This document shows, piece after piece, positions 43,019 through 51,470 of a stretch of DNA of 64,000 nucleotides. The stretch is taken from positions 55,493 through 119,492 of the forward strand of contig NZ_KB908026.1 in the NCBI RefSeq assembly GCF_000382305.1, in the 5' to 3' direction. Each line of letters begins with the position of its first letter. Position 1 is the first letter of the stretch. Under the pieces are notes generated by a model. That model was not told the origin of the DNA, searched no databases, and saw only the letters and a list, made by a program, of their open reading frames with translations. The DNA is from Vitreoscilla stercoraria DSM 513 (GTDB lineage: Bacteria > Pseudomonadota > Gammaproteobacteria > Burkholderiales > Neisseriaceae). Position numbers and translations under genes: made by a program.

Positions 43019-44854
43019 ATGTTCTCCAAATTTTTCAAACGATTTAGAAAATCTGAACCGGAACAAAACGTACCGGAAACCCAGCCAGAGCACATTCAAG
43101 AGCAACTTCCTGCTGAACCACTGATAGATTCTAGCAAGGAAGCTGTGGTTCAGGAAGTTGTGGCTGAGGCGACATTGCCTGTTGAAAATATTGCTATTGA
43201 GCCTAAAGAGGCGCCCATAGTCATCCATGACGTTGAAGTGGCAGAACCGATTGTTGAGCCTGTTGTGGCGCCAGAGGTTTCTGACACTGTGTCGCCTAGC
43301 GTTACGGCATTGAGTTTTGATACGTTGGACAATCAGCCTCAGTCTGTTGTGGTAACAGAACCTGTTGTGATGGCGCAAGTGACACCAGAATCGGTTGCAT
43401 TGATAGCCCAAGAGCCTGCGCAAAAAGCTGTTGAGACTGTGACCGCACCAGAAGCAGCAGTATTGCCACAGTCTGAAGTGTTGACGGAGTCGGGATTAGA
43501 AGCACCTGTACCTTTGGTAAGTGCGGCTGTTGAAATTGCAACAATACCTGAAGAAGTGGTTATGGTGGTGCCTGCGGAGGAGACTATCTCGGCTGACGAA
43601 GCAGAAAAACCAGCAGCTTTAGTGGAGGACGCCCAGCCAGTCGTACAAGGTTGGGCAAGAGGTATTGTGCCGACTAAGGTTGAAAACGTTGCGGCAACAG
43701 TTGAGCCGATAGCCTTGGCAGAGGTGCAGGATATTGCCGTGCCGACTCAAGAAGCGGTGGCAGTTGTTGTAGAAGAAACAGTACCAGTATCTTCAGAATC
43801 TTCGTTCTTTACGGGCAATTGGGCAACCAATGTTGTTGAAGTAGAAGAAGCCATTATTGAAACGATTGCGCCAACGACGGCACCTGTTGTGAAGCCGGTG
43901 CATAGCAATCCTGTTAGCAATTTTGAACCCAATGAATCTGTGAGCAGTTGGACAGCACGTTTGAAGCAAGGCTTGAGCAAATCGCGTGACAAATTGGGCA
44001 AGTCTTTGGCGGGCGTTTTTGGTGGTGCGCAAATCGATGAAGATTTGTACGAAGAGTTGGAAGATGTGTTGTTGACCAGTGATATGGGTGTGGCCGCAAC
44101 TGAGCATTTGTTAAAAGAAGTGCGCGAGCGTGTGAGTTTGAAAGGTTTGAAAGACCCACAAGAGCTGCGTGAGGCCTTGAAAGATGCGTTGGTTGAGTTG
44201 ATTGAGCCCTTGCAACAACCATTGGAAATTCCTGCGGATGCCAAACCTTTTGTGATTATGATGACAGGTGTGAATGGTGCGGGCAAAACCACTTCAATAG
44301 GTAAATTGGCGACGCATTACCAACGACAAGACAAATCAGTGTTGTTGGCGGCAGGGGATACTTTCCGTGCGGCAGCACGTGAGCAATTGATTGAGTGGGG
44401 CGCACGCAATAATGTGACCGTGATTTCTCAAGCGACAGGCGATTCTGCAGCGGTGTGTTTTGATGCGATGCATGCAGCGCAAGCGCGTGGTACCGATATT
44501 GTCTTGGCAGACACTGCAGGCCGCTTGCCGACACAATTGCATTTGATGGAAGAAATCAAAAAAGTCAAACGTGTGATGCAAAAGTCTATGGACACTGCAC
44601 CACATGAAATTATCTTGGTTTTGGATGCCAATATTGGTCAAAATGCCATCAATCAAGTGATTGCGTTTGACGATGCTTTGGGTTTGACAGGTTTGATTTT
44701 GACCAAACTCGATGGCACTGCCAAAGGTGGCGTGATTGCTGCTTTGGCAAAAACCCGTCCGATTCCAATTCGTTTCATTGGCGTGGGTGAAGGCATCGAA
44801 GATTTGCGCCCATTCAATGCGCGCGATTATGCCGAAGCTTTGTTAGGTGATTGA
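43019..44854 (+). CDS. ftsY: Signal recognition particle receptor FtsY, long acidic N-terminus
   Basis: A 611-aa SRP-receptor GTPase that delivers ribosomes to the membrane. The basic start MFSKFFKRFRK could be a membrane-binding element. Residues about 15-290 form a long Val/Glu/Pro/Ala-rich low-complexity region with no repeats of fixed length. The NG domain follows: TARLKQGLSKSRDKLG (N), GVNGAGKTTSIGKLA (G1), DTFRAAAREQL, DTAGRLPTQ (G3), TKLDGTAKGG (G4) and RFIGVGEGIEDLRPF. The family is usually about 330-500 aa, so the acidic A domain is expanded. It lies upstream of ftsEX as in many bacteria, with one gene between. Confidence 0.95.
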   Translation: MFSKFFKRFRKSEPEQNVPETQPEHIQEQLPAEPLIDSSKEAVVQEVVAEATLPVENIAIEPKEAPIVIHDVEVAEPIVEPVVAPEVSDTVSPSVTALSFDTLDNQPQSVVVTEPVVMAQVTPESVALIAQEPAQKAVETVTAPEAAVLPQSEVLTESGLEAPVPLVSAAVEIATIPEEVVMVVPAEETISADEAEKPAALVEDAQPVVQGWARGIVPTKVENVAATVEPIALAEVQDIAVPTQEAVAVVVEETVPVSSESSFFTGNWATNVVEVEEAIIETIAPTTAPVVKPVHSNPVSNFEPNESVSSWTARLKQGLSKSRDKLGKSLAGVFGGAQIDEDLYEELEDVLLTSDMGVAATEHLLKEVRERVSLKGLKDPQELREALKDALVELIEPLQQPLEIPADAKPFVIMMTGVNGAGKTTSIGKLATHYQRQDKSVLLAAGDTFRAAAREQLIEWGARNNVTVISQATGDSAAVCFDAMHAAQARGTDIVLADTAGRLPTQLHLMEEIKKVKRVMQKSMDTAPHEIILVLDANIGQNAINQVIAFDDALGLTGLILTKLDGTAKGGVIAALAKTRPIPIRFIGVGEGIEDLRPFNARDYAEALLGD

Positions 44855-44876
44855 TTAACTTTTTGAAAGCCACATC

Positions 44877-45734
44877 ATGACCCGAAGCCGCGCGCTGTGG
44901 AACATGCATTTTGCAACGATTTTCTTTGGTTTATCTGGAGTGTTTGCTGCTTTGGTGCCCACTACTGCGGCAGCCATGGTTTGGGGGCGCTGTGCATTTG
45001 CAGTAGTGGTTTTGGGTTTGGTGTGCGCCCTGAAAAAACGTTTGCCGTGGCAAGATGTGGCAGCGAAAGAAATTGCCCAATTGCTGTTCATTGGTTGCTT
45101 ATTGGGTTTGCATTGGTGGGCATTTTTTTATGCCATTCAACTTGGTGGCGTGGCGATAGGTACTTTGGGGTTTTCCTGTTTTCCTGCCGCGATTGCCATC
45201 ATTGAAGCGCTCATATTCAAAGACAAAATCAGCCGTTTGGAAATGGTGTTGATTGTTCTCATCAGCATCGGTTTAATCTTAGTGGTACCCAGTTTTGATA
45301 TGGGCAATTCTGGCACAGTGGGTTTGTTGTGGGGCATTTTTTCAGGCTTGGTGTATGCCGTGATTGCCGCACTGAACCGAGCAGGTGCTGCGCAACGCCA
45401 AGCCGATTCGATGCAATCTTGTTGGTGGCAATTTGCGGCGATTAGTGTGGTCAGCGCGTTTGCGATACCGCAATTGGGCAGTTTGGACATAGCAGGCTGG
45501 TTTTGGTTGGCTTGCTTGGGTGTGTTGTGTACGGGTTTGGCATATTGGTTGTTCATTGACAGCTTAACAGTCATCAGCGCACGCACTGCTGCGATGGTGA
45601 TTGCTTTAGAGCCTGTATACGCCATTGCCATTGCTTGGATTTTTTTGCACGATGTGCCCACGCTGCGCATGATGTTAGGGGGCAGTTTGATCATCATGGC
45701 TGTTGTGGTGTCTGCACGTTTTAAAGCGTCCTGA
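44877..45734 (+). CDS. EamA/DMT-superfamily permease
   Basis: A 285-aa inner-membrane protein with ten predicted helices in two EamA repeats (GLSGVFAALVPTTAAAMVWGRCAFA and GLVYAVIAALNRAGA). Substrate unknown. It lies 22 nt after ftsY and 20 nt before ftsE, so it interrupts the ftsY-ftsEX order within what may be one operon. The gene ends with a variant DUS (AAAGCGTCCTGAAAA) overlapping its stop. Confidence 0.85.
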   Translation: MTRSRALWNMHFATIFFGLSGVFAALVPTTAAAMVWGRCAFAVVVLGLVCALKKRLPWQDVAAKEIAQLLFIGCLLGLHWWAFFYAIQLGGVAIGTLGFSCFPAAIAIIEALIFKDKISRLEMVLIVLISIGLILVVPSFDMGNSGTVGLLWGIFSGLVYAVIAALNRAGAAQRQADSMQSCWWQFAAISVVSAFAIPQLGSLDIAGWFWLACLGVLCTGLAYWLFIDSLTVISARTAAMVIALEPVYAIAIAWIFLHDVPTLRMMLGGSLIIMAVVVSARFKAS

Positions 45735-45754
45735 AAACAATCAAAGAGGCTGAC

Positions 45755-46408
45755 ATGATACGATTTGAACAAGTCACCAAGGTATATCCTGGTGGCCATG
45801 AAGCATTGAAAAATCTGAGTTTCAAAATAGACAAAGGGGAAATGATTTTTTTGGCGGGACATTCTGGCGCTGGAAAATCCACGATTTTGAAACTCATTGC
45901 TGGCATTACCAAGCCATCAGATGGTGCGGTATGGCTCAATCAGCACAATATGGGCGATTTGAGTGACAACCATTTGGGTTTTTTACGTCAACACATTGGT
46001 ATTGTGTTTCAAGATCACAAACTTTTGTTTGATCGCAATGTATTGGCCAATGTGTTATTGCCTTTGCAAATTTCGGGTAAATACAGTCATAAAGATGCGC
46101 TTAAGCGTGCCCATATGGCGATTGAGAAAGTCGGTTTGGCTGGCAAGGAAAAAGCTTTGCCTGTGACGATGTCAGGTGGCGAACAACAGCGTTTGTGCAT
46201 CGCACGAGCGGTGGTTAATCAACCGACTTTGTTGATTGCCGATGAGCCGTCTGCCAATTTAGACCGTGCTTATGCTTTGGATATCATGGAATTGTTCCGT
46301 TCTTTTCACCAAGCGGGCACCACTGTGGTTATTTCCGCTCATGATGAATCTTTGATGGCAGACTACGGCCATCGCATTTTGCGTTTACAACAAGGCAGGT
46401 TAATCTAA
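45755..46408 (+). CDS. ftsE: Cell-division ATPase FtsE
   Basis: A 217-aa ABC ATPase: Walker A GHSGAGKSTILKLI near 36, Q-loop FQDHKLL, signature MSGGEQQRLCIARA, Walker B LLIADEPSANLD and H-loop ISAHD. With FtsX it controls septal peptidoglycan hydrolases. MIRFEQVTKVYPGGHEALKNLSF is the canonical start. The stop directly abuts the ftsX ATG. Confidence 0.96.
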   Translation: MIRFEQVTKVYPGGHEALKNLSFKIDKGEMIFLAGHSGAGKSTILKLIAGITKPSDGAVWLNQHNMGDLSDNHLGFLRQHIGIVFQDHKLLFDRNVLANVLLPLQISGKYSHKDALKRAHMAIEKVGLAGKEKALPVTMSGGEQQRLCIARAVVNQPTLLIADEPSANLDRAYALDIMELFRSFHQAGTTVVISAHDESLMADYGHRILRLQQGRLI

Positions 46409-47326
46409 ATGAAGCATGCCATTTCCATGCACACGCAAGCGGCGTTGCGTGCGTTGAAGACATTTTTGCGCCAACCTTTTGGAACATTGTTGATTTTGGT
46501 GATGTTGGGCATTGCTTTGACTTTGCCATTGGCATTTTATTTGTTGGTGAAAAGCAATGAGCAAATATTAGGGCAATTGACCACAGAGCCGCAAATGACG
46601 GTGTTTGTGGATTTGACTGCAGATGACAGTGCTGTGCAGACTTTGCAAAGCACTTTGTCGCAGCGTCCTGAATTGGCGCAGATAGAATATGTGCCCAAGC
46701 AGCAAGCTTTGGAAGCTTTGCAAGACAGTATGGGCGAGCAAGATTTGGTGTCGATTTTAGAAGAAAATCCCTTGCCCGATGCGTTTGTATTGACCTTAAA
46801 GCCTGAATACAGCCCAGCGCAAATGCAAAGTTTACAGGACGCTTTGAGTATTTTACCCAATGTAGATTTGGTGCAAATGGATGCTCAATGGATACGTACT
46901 TTGTATCAATTGAATCATTTGATTCAACAATTGGTGTGGTTTTTGGCAGTGACTTTGTGTGTGGCGTTTGTGTTGGTGGCACACAATACCATTCGTTTGC
47001 AGATTTTGAGTCAAAAAGAAGAAATCGAAATCACCAAACTTTTGGGCGCACCGTCGTCATTTGTGCGCCGTCCATTTTTATACCAAGCTTGGTGGCAAGG
47101 TTTATTGGCTTTAGGGTTGAGTTTGGGTTTGTGTGCGGTTTTGGTGCAACAAACGACACCGATGCTTAGCAGCGTGTTGGCACCTTATGGTATCAATATG
47201 GCATGGCGGTTTTTCACGCCGACTGAATTGGCAGTGTTGTTTGGTTTGATGAGCGTGTTGGCGATCGTTGGCGCGACTTTGGCAACCAGTCAACATTTGC
47301 GTCACTTTAGAGCCAAACAACATTAA
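46409..47326 (+). CDS. ftsX: Cell-division membrane protein FtsX
   Basis: A 305-aa FtsX/MacB-type permease-like protein: a short cytoplasmic start, TM1 at about 28-48, a periplasmic loop of about 110 residues (NPLPDAFVLTLKPEYS), and three C-terminal helices with EIEITKLLGAPSSFVRRPFLYQ. It works with FtsE to activate amidases or their activators at the septum. A DUS in the periplasmic-loop coding region (46831-46845) encodes LQDA. Confidence 0.95.
   Translation: MKHAISMHTQAALRALKTFLRQPFGTLLILVMLGIALTLPLAFYLLVKSNEQILGQLTTEPQMTVFVDLTADDSAVQTLQSTLSQRPELAQIEYVPKQQALEALQDSMGEQDLVSILEENPLPDAFVLTLKPEYSPAQMQSLQDALSILPNVDLVQMDAQWIRTLYQLNHLIQQLVWFLAVTLCVAFVLVAHNTIRLQILSQKEEIEITKLLGAPSSFVRRPFLYQAWWQGLLALGLSLGLCAVLVQQTTPMLSSVLAPYGINMAWRFFTPTELAVLFGLMSVLAIVGATLATSQHLRHFRAKQH
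46831..46845 (-). repeat. Intragenic DUS in ftsX
   Basis: TTTACAGGACGCTTT, full 15-mer, read in the gene as SLQDAL. Confidence 0.85.
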
Positions 47327-47330
47327 TAAG

Positions 47331-47367
47331 GCGTCCTGTAACGCCGCTCAATTGTTACAGGACGCTT
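47331..47367. repeat. Inverted DUS pair after ftsX
   Basis: GCGTCCTGTAA (47331-47341) and TTACAGGACGCTT (47355-47367) with a 13-nt loop. A stronger ordinary terminator follows at 47389. Confidence 0.75.
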
Positions 47368-47388
47368 GAATGAAACAATAATAAATAC

Positions 47389-47419
47389 AAGCGTTCAGAG
47401 CTCACTGAGCGCTTTTTTA
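47389..47419 (+). terminator. Intrinsic terminator of the ftsEX unit (non-DUS)
   Basis: AAGCGTTCAG (47389-47398) / CTGAGCGCTT (47405-47414) with a T6 tail. It overlaps the open frame upstream of the next gene and so argues against that gene starting at 47366. Confidence 0.85.
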
Positions 47420-47431
47420 GTTGGACTTGGT

Positions 47432-48079
47432 ATGAAAAAAACACCCATTCCCATTGTGCCTTGGCGTGCGCCAAAGCTATGGTCTTTGCGCCCCTACTCT
47501 TTGTGGGTGAGCGTGTTGTCTTTGTTTGGTTTTGGCATCGGTGACGGCTTGTTATTGCAATCACAACTGGGCAATTCACCGTGGACGATTTTTGCCGAAG
47601 GTGTGTCTTTACACACGCCTTTGTCGGTTGGTGGTGCCAGCGTACTGATCAGCGCCGTGATTTTATTATTGTGGTTACCATTGCGGATTAAGCCGGGTTT
47701 GAACACGATTTTAAATGCATTGTTGATTGCTGCTGCCATCGATTTGACCCGTTATATTGTGCCGACACCTGAATTGTTGTGGCAGCAAGTGGTTTTGGGC
47801 GTATTTGGAATTGTGTTGGCAGGCGTTTGCGGTGCGTTTTATTTGAGTGCCAATATGGGTGCAGGTCCGCGTGATGGTGTGATGGTGGTATTGAGTGCAC
47901 GTTATCATTGGCAAGTCAGTCACGTGCGTACGGGAATTGAAATTTTTGCCTGTTTAAGTGGTTGGATGATGGGTGGTAATTTGGGTTTGGGTACGGTGTT
48001 GTTTGCTTTGTTGATTGGTCCTGTTTTGGGTCAAACTTTGAATTGGTTTTCCAAGCGTTATCCACAAAACCATGAATGA
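47432..48079 (+). CDS. YczE/YitT-like membrane protein
   Basis: A 215-aa inner-membrane protein with about five helices. GDGLLLQSQLGNSPWTIFAEGVS, FYLSANMGAGPRDGVMVVLS and GGNLGLGTVLFALLIGPVLGQTL are the repeated Gly-rich motifs of the YczE family (DUF6198-like). Function unknown; B. subtilis YczE lies by the surfactin locus. The start at 47432 (MKKTPIPIVPWR) is chosen because earlier codons fall inside a terminator. Confidence 0.82.
   Translation: MKKTPIPIVPWRAPKLWSLRPYSLWVSVLSLFGFGIGDGLLLQSQLGNSPWTIFAEGVSLHTPLSVGGASVLISAVILLLWLPLRIKPGLNTILNALLIAAAIDLTRYIVPTPELLWQQVVLGVFGIVLAGVCGAFYLSANMGAGPRDGVMVVLSARYHWQVSHVRTGIEIFACLSGWMMGGNLGLGTVLFALLIGPVLGQTLNWFSKRYPQNHE
48058..48066 (-). repeat. DnaA-box 9-mer at the end of the YczE-like gene
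   Basis: TTATCCACA at 48058-48066, isolated from the denser boxes at 33-41 kb and 53 kb. Confidence 0.6.
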
Positions 48080-48085
48080 ATTATC

Positions 48086-48126
48086 AGCGTCCTGTAAAAA
48101 AACCTCCCTTTTGGGGAGGTTTTTAA
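48086..48126. terminator. DUS followed by a C-rich intrinsic terminator
   Basis: Single DUS AGCGTCCTGTAAA (48086-48098) runs into AAAAACCTCCC / GGGAGGTTTTT (48098-48124). The hairpin serves convergent yczE-like and murJ. The DUS here is next to, not part of, the stem. Confidence 0.85.
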
Positions 48127-48133
48127 GTTGAGG

Positions 48134-49693
48134 TTATGACATTTCAGAGCGTTTAAAGTGGCGAGGTCTGAAGCCTAGTAAACCTAAAACCAAGAAATAC
48201 ACGAAGATGCCAAGACCCACTAAGCCAAACAATTGCACACAACGTATCCAGCCTGAGGCATACCAATCGAAGTAATAAAAGGTTTGAGCGTATAGCAAAG
48301 CCCACAATACGCCACCCATGGCTGAGACTGCGACGATGACTTTTAGCAAAAAGGATTTCCAACCTGCTTTGGGTTGGTAAAAACCTGTGCGGCGCAACAA
48401 TACATACAATAAACCTGCATTCAAACAAGCACCTAAACCAATGGCCAAAGCCAAGCCTGCATGTTTATAACCTTCAGCAAACAGATTCACAAAGATTAAG
48501 TTCATGATTTGGGTCATAACCAATGTAAAAATGGCGATTTTGACAGGAGTTTTGATGTTTTGGCGTGAGTAAAAACCAGGTGCCAAGACTTTTACCATAA
48601 TCAAACCCACCAAGCCCACGCAATACGCTATCAAGGCCCATTGCGTATTGACTGCATCCAAGGCGCTAAACTGGTTGTACATGAACAAAGTGGCCACCAG
48701 TGGGAATGCTAAGACAGCCAATCCTACCGCAGCTGGTAAAGTCAATAATAGGCACAAGCGCAATCCCCAATCGAGCAAGGCAGAAAAATTCTGTGTGTCT
48801 TGATTGGCGGCATGTTTCGATAGCATTGGCAATAAAATTGTCCCCAATGCTACACCCAAAACGCCTGTGGGTAACTCCATTAAGCGGTCAGCGTAATACA
48901 TCCACGACACCGAACCTGCGACCAAGAAGGATGCAAAAATGGTGTTAATCACCAAAGAAATTTGTGATACCGATACGCCCAAAATGGCTGGGCCCATATT
49001 GATTAAAACCCGTTTAACCGCTTGGTCTTTGAAATTGATTTTCGGCATTTTCAAAAAGCCCAATCTTGCCAAAGCAGGCAATTGAAAGCCCAATTGCAAA
49101 ATACCACCTACAAATACCGCCCATGCCAATGCCAAAGCAGGGGGATCAAAATAAGGTGTGAAAAACAAAGCGAAGACGATGAATGAAATATTTAAAAAAG
49201 TGGGCGTGAACGCGGGAATGGAAAATTGGTGGTAAGTATTTAAAATACTGCCAACCAAGCTCGACAGTGAAATCAGCAAAATATATGGAAAAGTGATTTG
49301 CAACATGGTTGTGGCCAAGGCAAATTTGTCTCCGTCAGTGCCAAATCCGGGTGCCGTCACATAAATAATCCAAGGTGCTGCCAAAATACCGATGGCTGTG
49401 ACAATGACCAGCACGAAACTGAGCAAACCTGTGATGTGTTGTACAAATGCTTTGGTCGCTTCTGGTGAACGAGTTTGACGATACTCCGCCAAGATGGGCA
49501 CAAAAGCTTGTGCAAAAGCGCCTTCGGCAAAAATACGGCGCAATAAGTTGGGCAATTTGAAGGCTACAAAAAAAGCATCTGTTGCCATGCCTGCACCAAA
49601 CATACGCGCAATAATGGCATCACGAACAAACCCTAATATCCGTGAAACCATCGTCATACTGCTGACTTTAGCTAATGTTTTTAATAAATTCAT
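48134..49693 (-). CDS. murJ: Lipid II flippase MurJ
   Basis: A 519-aa MOP-superfamily flippase with 14 helices that moves lipid II to the periplasm. MNLLKTLAKVSSMTMVSRILGFVRDAIIARMFGAGMATDAFFVAFKLPNLLRRIFAEGAFAQAFVPI is essentially invariant across MurJ. The central cavity Arg residues (R in SRILGFVRD and PNLLRR) are present. A single gene on the minus strand, with a 195-bp divergent promoter region upstream. Confidence 0.96.
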   Translation of the reverse strand: MNLLKTLAKVSSMTMVSRILGFVRDAIIARMFGAGMATDAFFVAFKLPNLLRRIFAEGAFAQAFVPILAEYRQTRSPEATKAFVQHITGLLSFVLVIVTAIGILAAPWIIYVTAPGFGTDGDKFALATTMLQITFPYILLISLSSLVGSILNTYHQFSIPAFTPTFLNISFIVFALFFTPYFDPPALALAWAVFVGGILQLGFQLPALARLGFLKMPKINFKDQAVKRVLINMGPAILGVSVSQISLVINTIFASFLVAGSVSWMYYADRLMELPTGVLGVALGTILLPMLSKHAANQDTQNFSALLDWGLRLCLLLTLPAAVGLAVLAFPLVATLFMYNQFSALDAVNTQWALIAYCVGLVGLIMVKVLAPGFYSRQNIKTPVKIAIFTLVMTQIMNLIFVNLFAEGYKHAGLALAIGLGACLNAGLLYVLLRRTGFYQPKAGWKSFLLKVIVAVSAMGGVLWALLYAQTFYYFDWYASGWIRCVQLFGLVGLGIFVYFLVLGLLGFRPRHFKRSEMS

Positions 49694-49891
49694 TGTGATA
49701 CACAGTACAAGTTAAAGAAGAAATGAAAAACGAGAGTGTACACTTTAAGTTAAAAAATGGGTGTATTGAATTGACTTAGTGAACTATTATGAATTTAGAA
49801 TAGTCTGCTTGAATATTTTTTGACTTGTTTGTTTGGACGTAATGCGTTGCTAAAAATAAACAATATTGAGACTTAAGATAAAGGAGTCATG

Positions 49892-51433
49892 ATGAGCTGG
49901 TCTGACGGATATCATGTAGAAGCGGAATATACTTCTGGCTATTACAAAGAATTAAGCCCAACAATGCAACGTTTTTCTGCGTTGCTTAATGGTTATGATT
50001 TGCCTCCAGTGGGTCCCAATGATGCACATATGGAGTTGGGTTTTGGTCAAGGGGTGAGTATCAATATTCATGCTGCGGTGCAGCCTGGATTTTTTATTGG
50101 TAACGACTTCAATCCTACTCATGCTGCACATGCGCAGCAACTGGCATTGGCTTCAGGGGCGCATACTCAATTCAGCGATGAGAGTTTTGCCCAATTGGAT
50201 GCCAGAAGTGATTTGCCTATGTGTAGCAGTATCAGTTTTCATGGTATTTGGAGTTGGATTAACGATGAAAACCGCCAACACATGTTGAATCTGATTCAAC
50301 GTTGTTTGAAACCCGGTGGAGTGGTTTACAACAGCTATAACATTCTTGCAGGTCATGCGGCATTTATTCCGTGGCGCAATATGATGGTGAATCATTTCAA
50401 CAGCCAATCAGGTCCTGCATTACAGCGAATTGAAGCGACGTTGGCATATATTGCTGGAATTTTTGAAAAAAACCCGCAATTGTTAGAGCAAAATCCAAGT
50501 TTGAAAAACTCTTGGGGTCGTGTGGTCAATGCCAATCGCAATTATTTGTTGCATGAATATTTTAATGCAAACTGGGATTGTTTCACTTTACACCAAGTGG
50601 CGGACTTGATGTCTGAAGTGAAATGTCAGTTTATTGGCGGCATTAATAACAATCAATACATGAATCATATTCATCTGAATCCTTCTGCATTAGAGCAAGT
50701 TTCAAACCAGCCTAATATTTTAGAAGCGGAATCTTGGCGTGATGTTTTGGTGGGCAATACTTTCCGTCGTGATTTGTATGTCAAAGGTGGTCGTCGTTTG
50801 TCACAAAGTGAGATTGTGGCACGTTTGAAAAACTATCGTTTTGTGATGGCTGTGAATGTGGATAAGTTTGGCAGCAAGCTGTATTCAGAAAGCGATGGAC
50901 GTGAATTCAGTCAAGATTTGTTTGAGCCGATTCGAAATCTTTTGGCTCAACAAGATTATCGACCTAAATCGTTTCAAGAGTTGTTGGATGTCACAGACTT
51001 GAACAAATATAACTGGTCAAACATCTTACAAATTCTTTTGTTCAAGATAGACAGTTCACAATTGCATGTGTGCGCAACGCATGAAGTCAGCAATGAGCTG
51101 GTGACACAAGCACGAAATTTAAATACGGCTTTGTTAAAAGAACTGGATTACAACATTGCCAATGTTTATTTGGCTTGTCCAACGACAGGTTCTGGCTTGG
51201 TATTGGATTTTGCTTATGCTTGGGCTTTGCGAGTATGGATAGAAGATATCAATGCCAATGACCAAGTGATTTGCCAAAGAATCTGGCAATGTTTACAAGC
51301 CAATAATCGCTTTTTGATTGATAAAAATGGTAATCAATTGAATGATGAAAAAGCGACTTATGCATTTTTAAAAGAAATCATTCAAGACGCACATCAATTA
51401 TTGCCAATTTGGAAACAATTGGGTGTGATTTAA
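49892..51433 (+). CDS. Class I SAM methyltransferase with methyltransferase-regulatory domain (copy 1)
   Basis: A 513-aa protein. The start WSDGYHVEAEYTSGYYKELSP and SAM motif ELGFGQG (48-54) with ISFHGIWSWI are the family pattern. The middle (about 210-300) matches the predicted methyltransferase regulatory domain (PF10119-like), and a roughly 200-residue C-terminal domain ends in LLPIWKQLGVI. Proteins of this build include outer-membrane-protein lysine methyltransferases in Rickettsia, but the target here is unknown. AAGGAG precedes; the second of two ATGs is better spaced. A paralogue follows at once. Confidence 0.85.
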   Translation: MSWSDGYHVEAEYTSGYYKELSPTMQRFSALLNGYDLPPVGPNDAHMELGFGQGVSINIHAAVQPGFFIGNDFNPTHAAHAQQLALASGAHTQFSDESFAQLDARSDLPMCSSISFHGIWSWINDENRQHMLNLIQRCLKPGGVVYNSYNILAGHAAFIPWRNMMVNHFNSQSGPALQRIEATLAYIAGIFEKNPQLLEQNPSLKNSWGRVVNANRNYLLHEYFNANWDCFTLHQVADLMSEVKCQFIGGINNNQYMNHIHLNPSALEQVSNQPNILEAESWRDVLVGNTFRRDLYVKGGRRLSQSEIVARLKNYRFVMAVNVDKFGSKLYSESDGREFSQDLFEPIRNLLAQQDYRPKSFQELLDVTDLNKYNWSNILQILLFKIDSSQLHVCATHEVSNELVTQARNLNTALLKELDYNIANVYLACPTTGSGLVLDFAYAWALRVWIEDINANDQVICQRIWQCLQANNRFLIDKNGNQLNDEKATYAFLKEIIQDAHQLLPIWKQLGVI

Positions 51434-51470
51434 ACAATACTTTGTGATGTTATAAGTTAAGGGACGAGTG

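Noticed and set aside
47366..47431. Longer N-terminus for the YczE-like protein
   Set aside because: The extra 22 codons run through a clear intrinsic terminator; the ATG at 47432 fits the family better.
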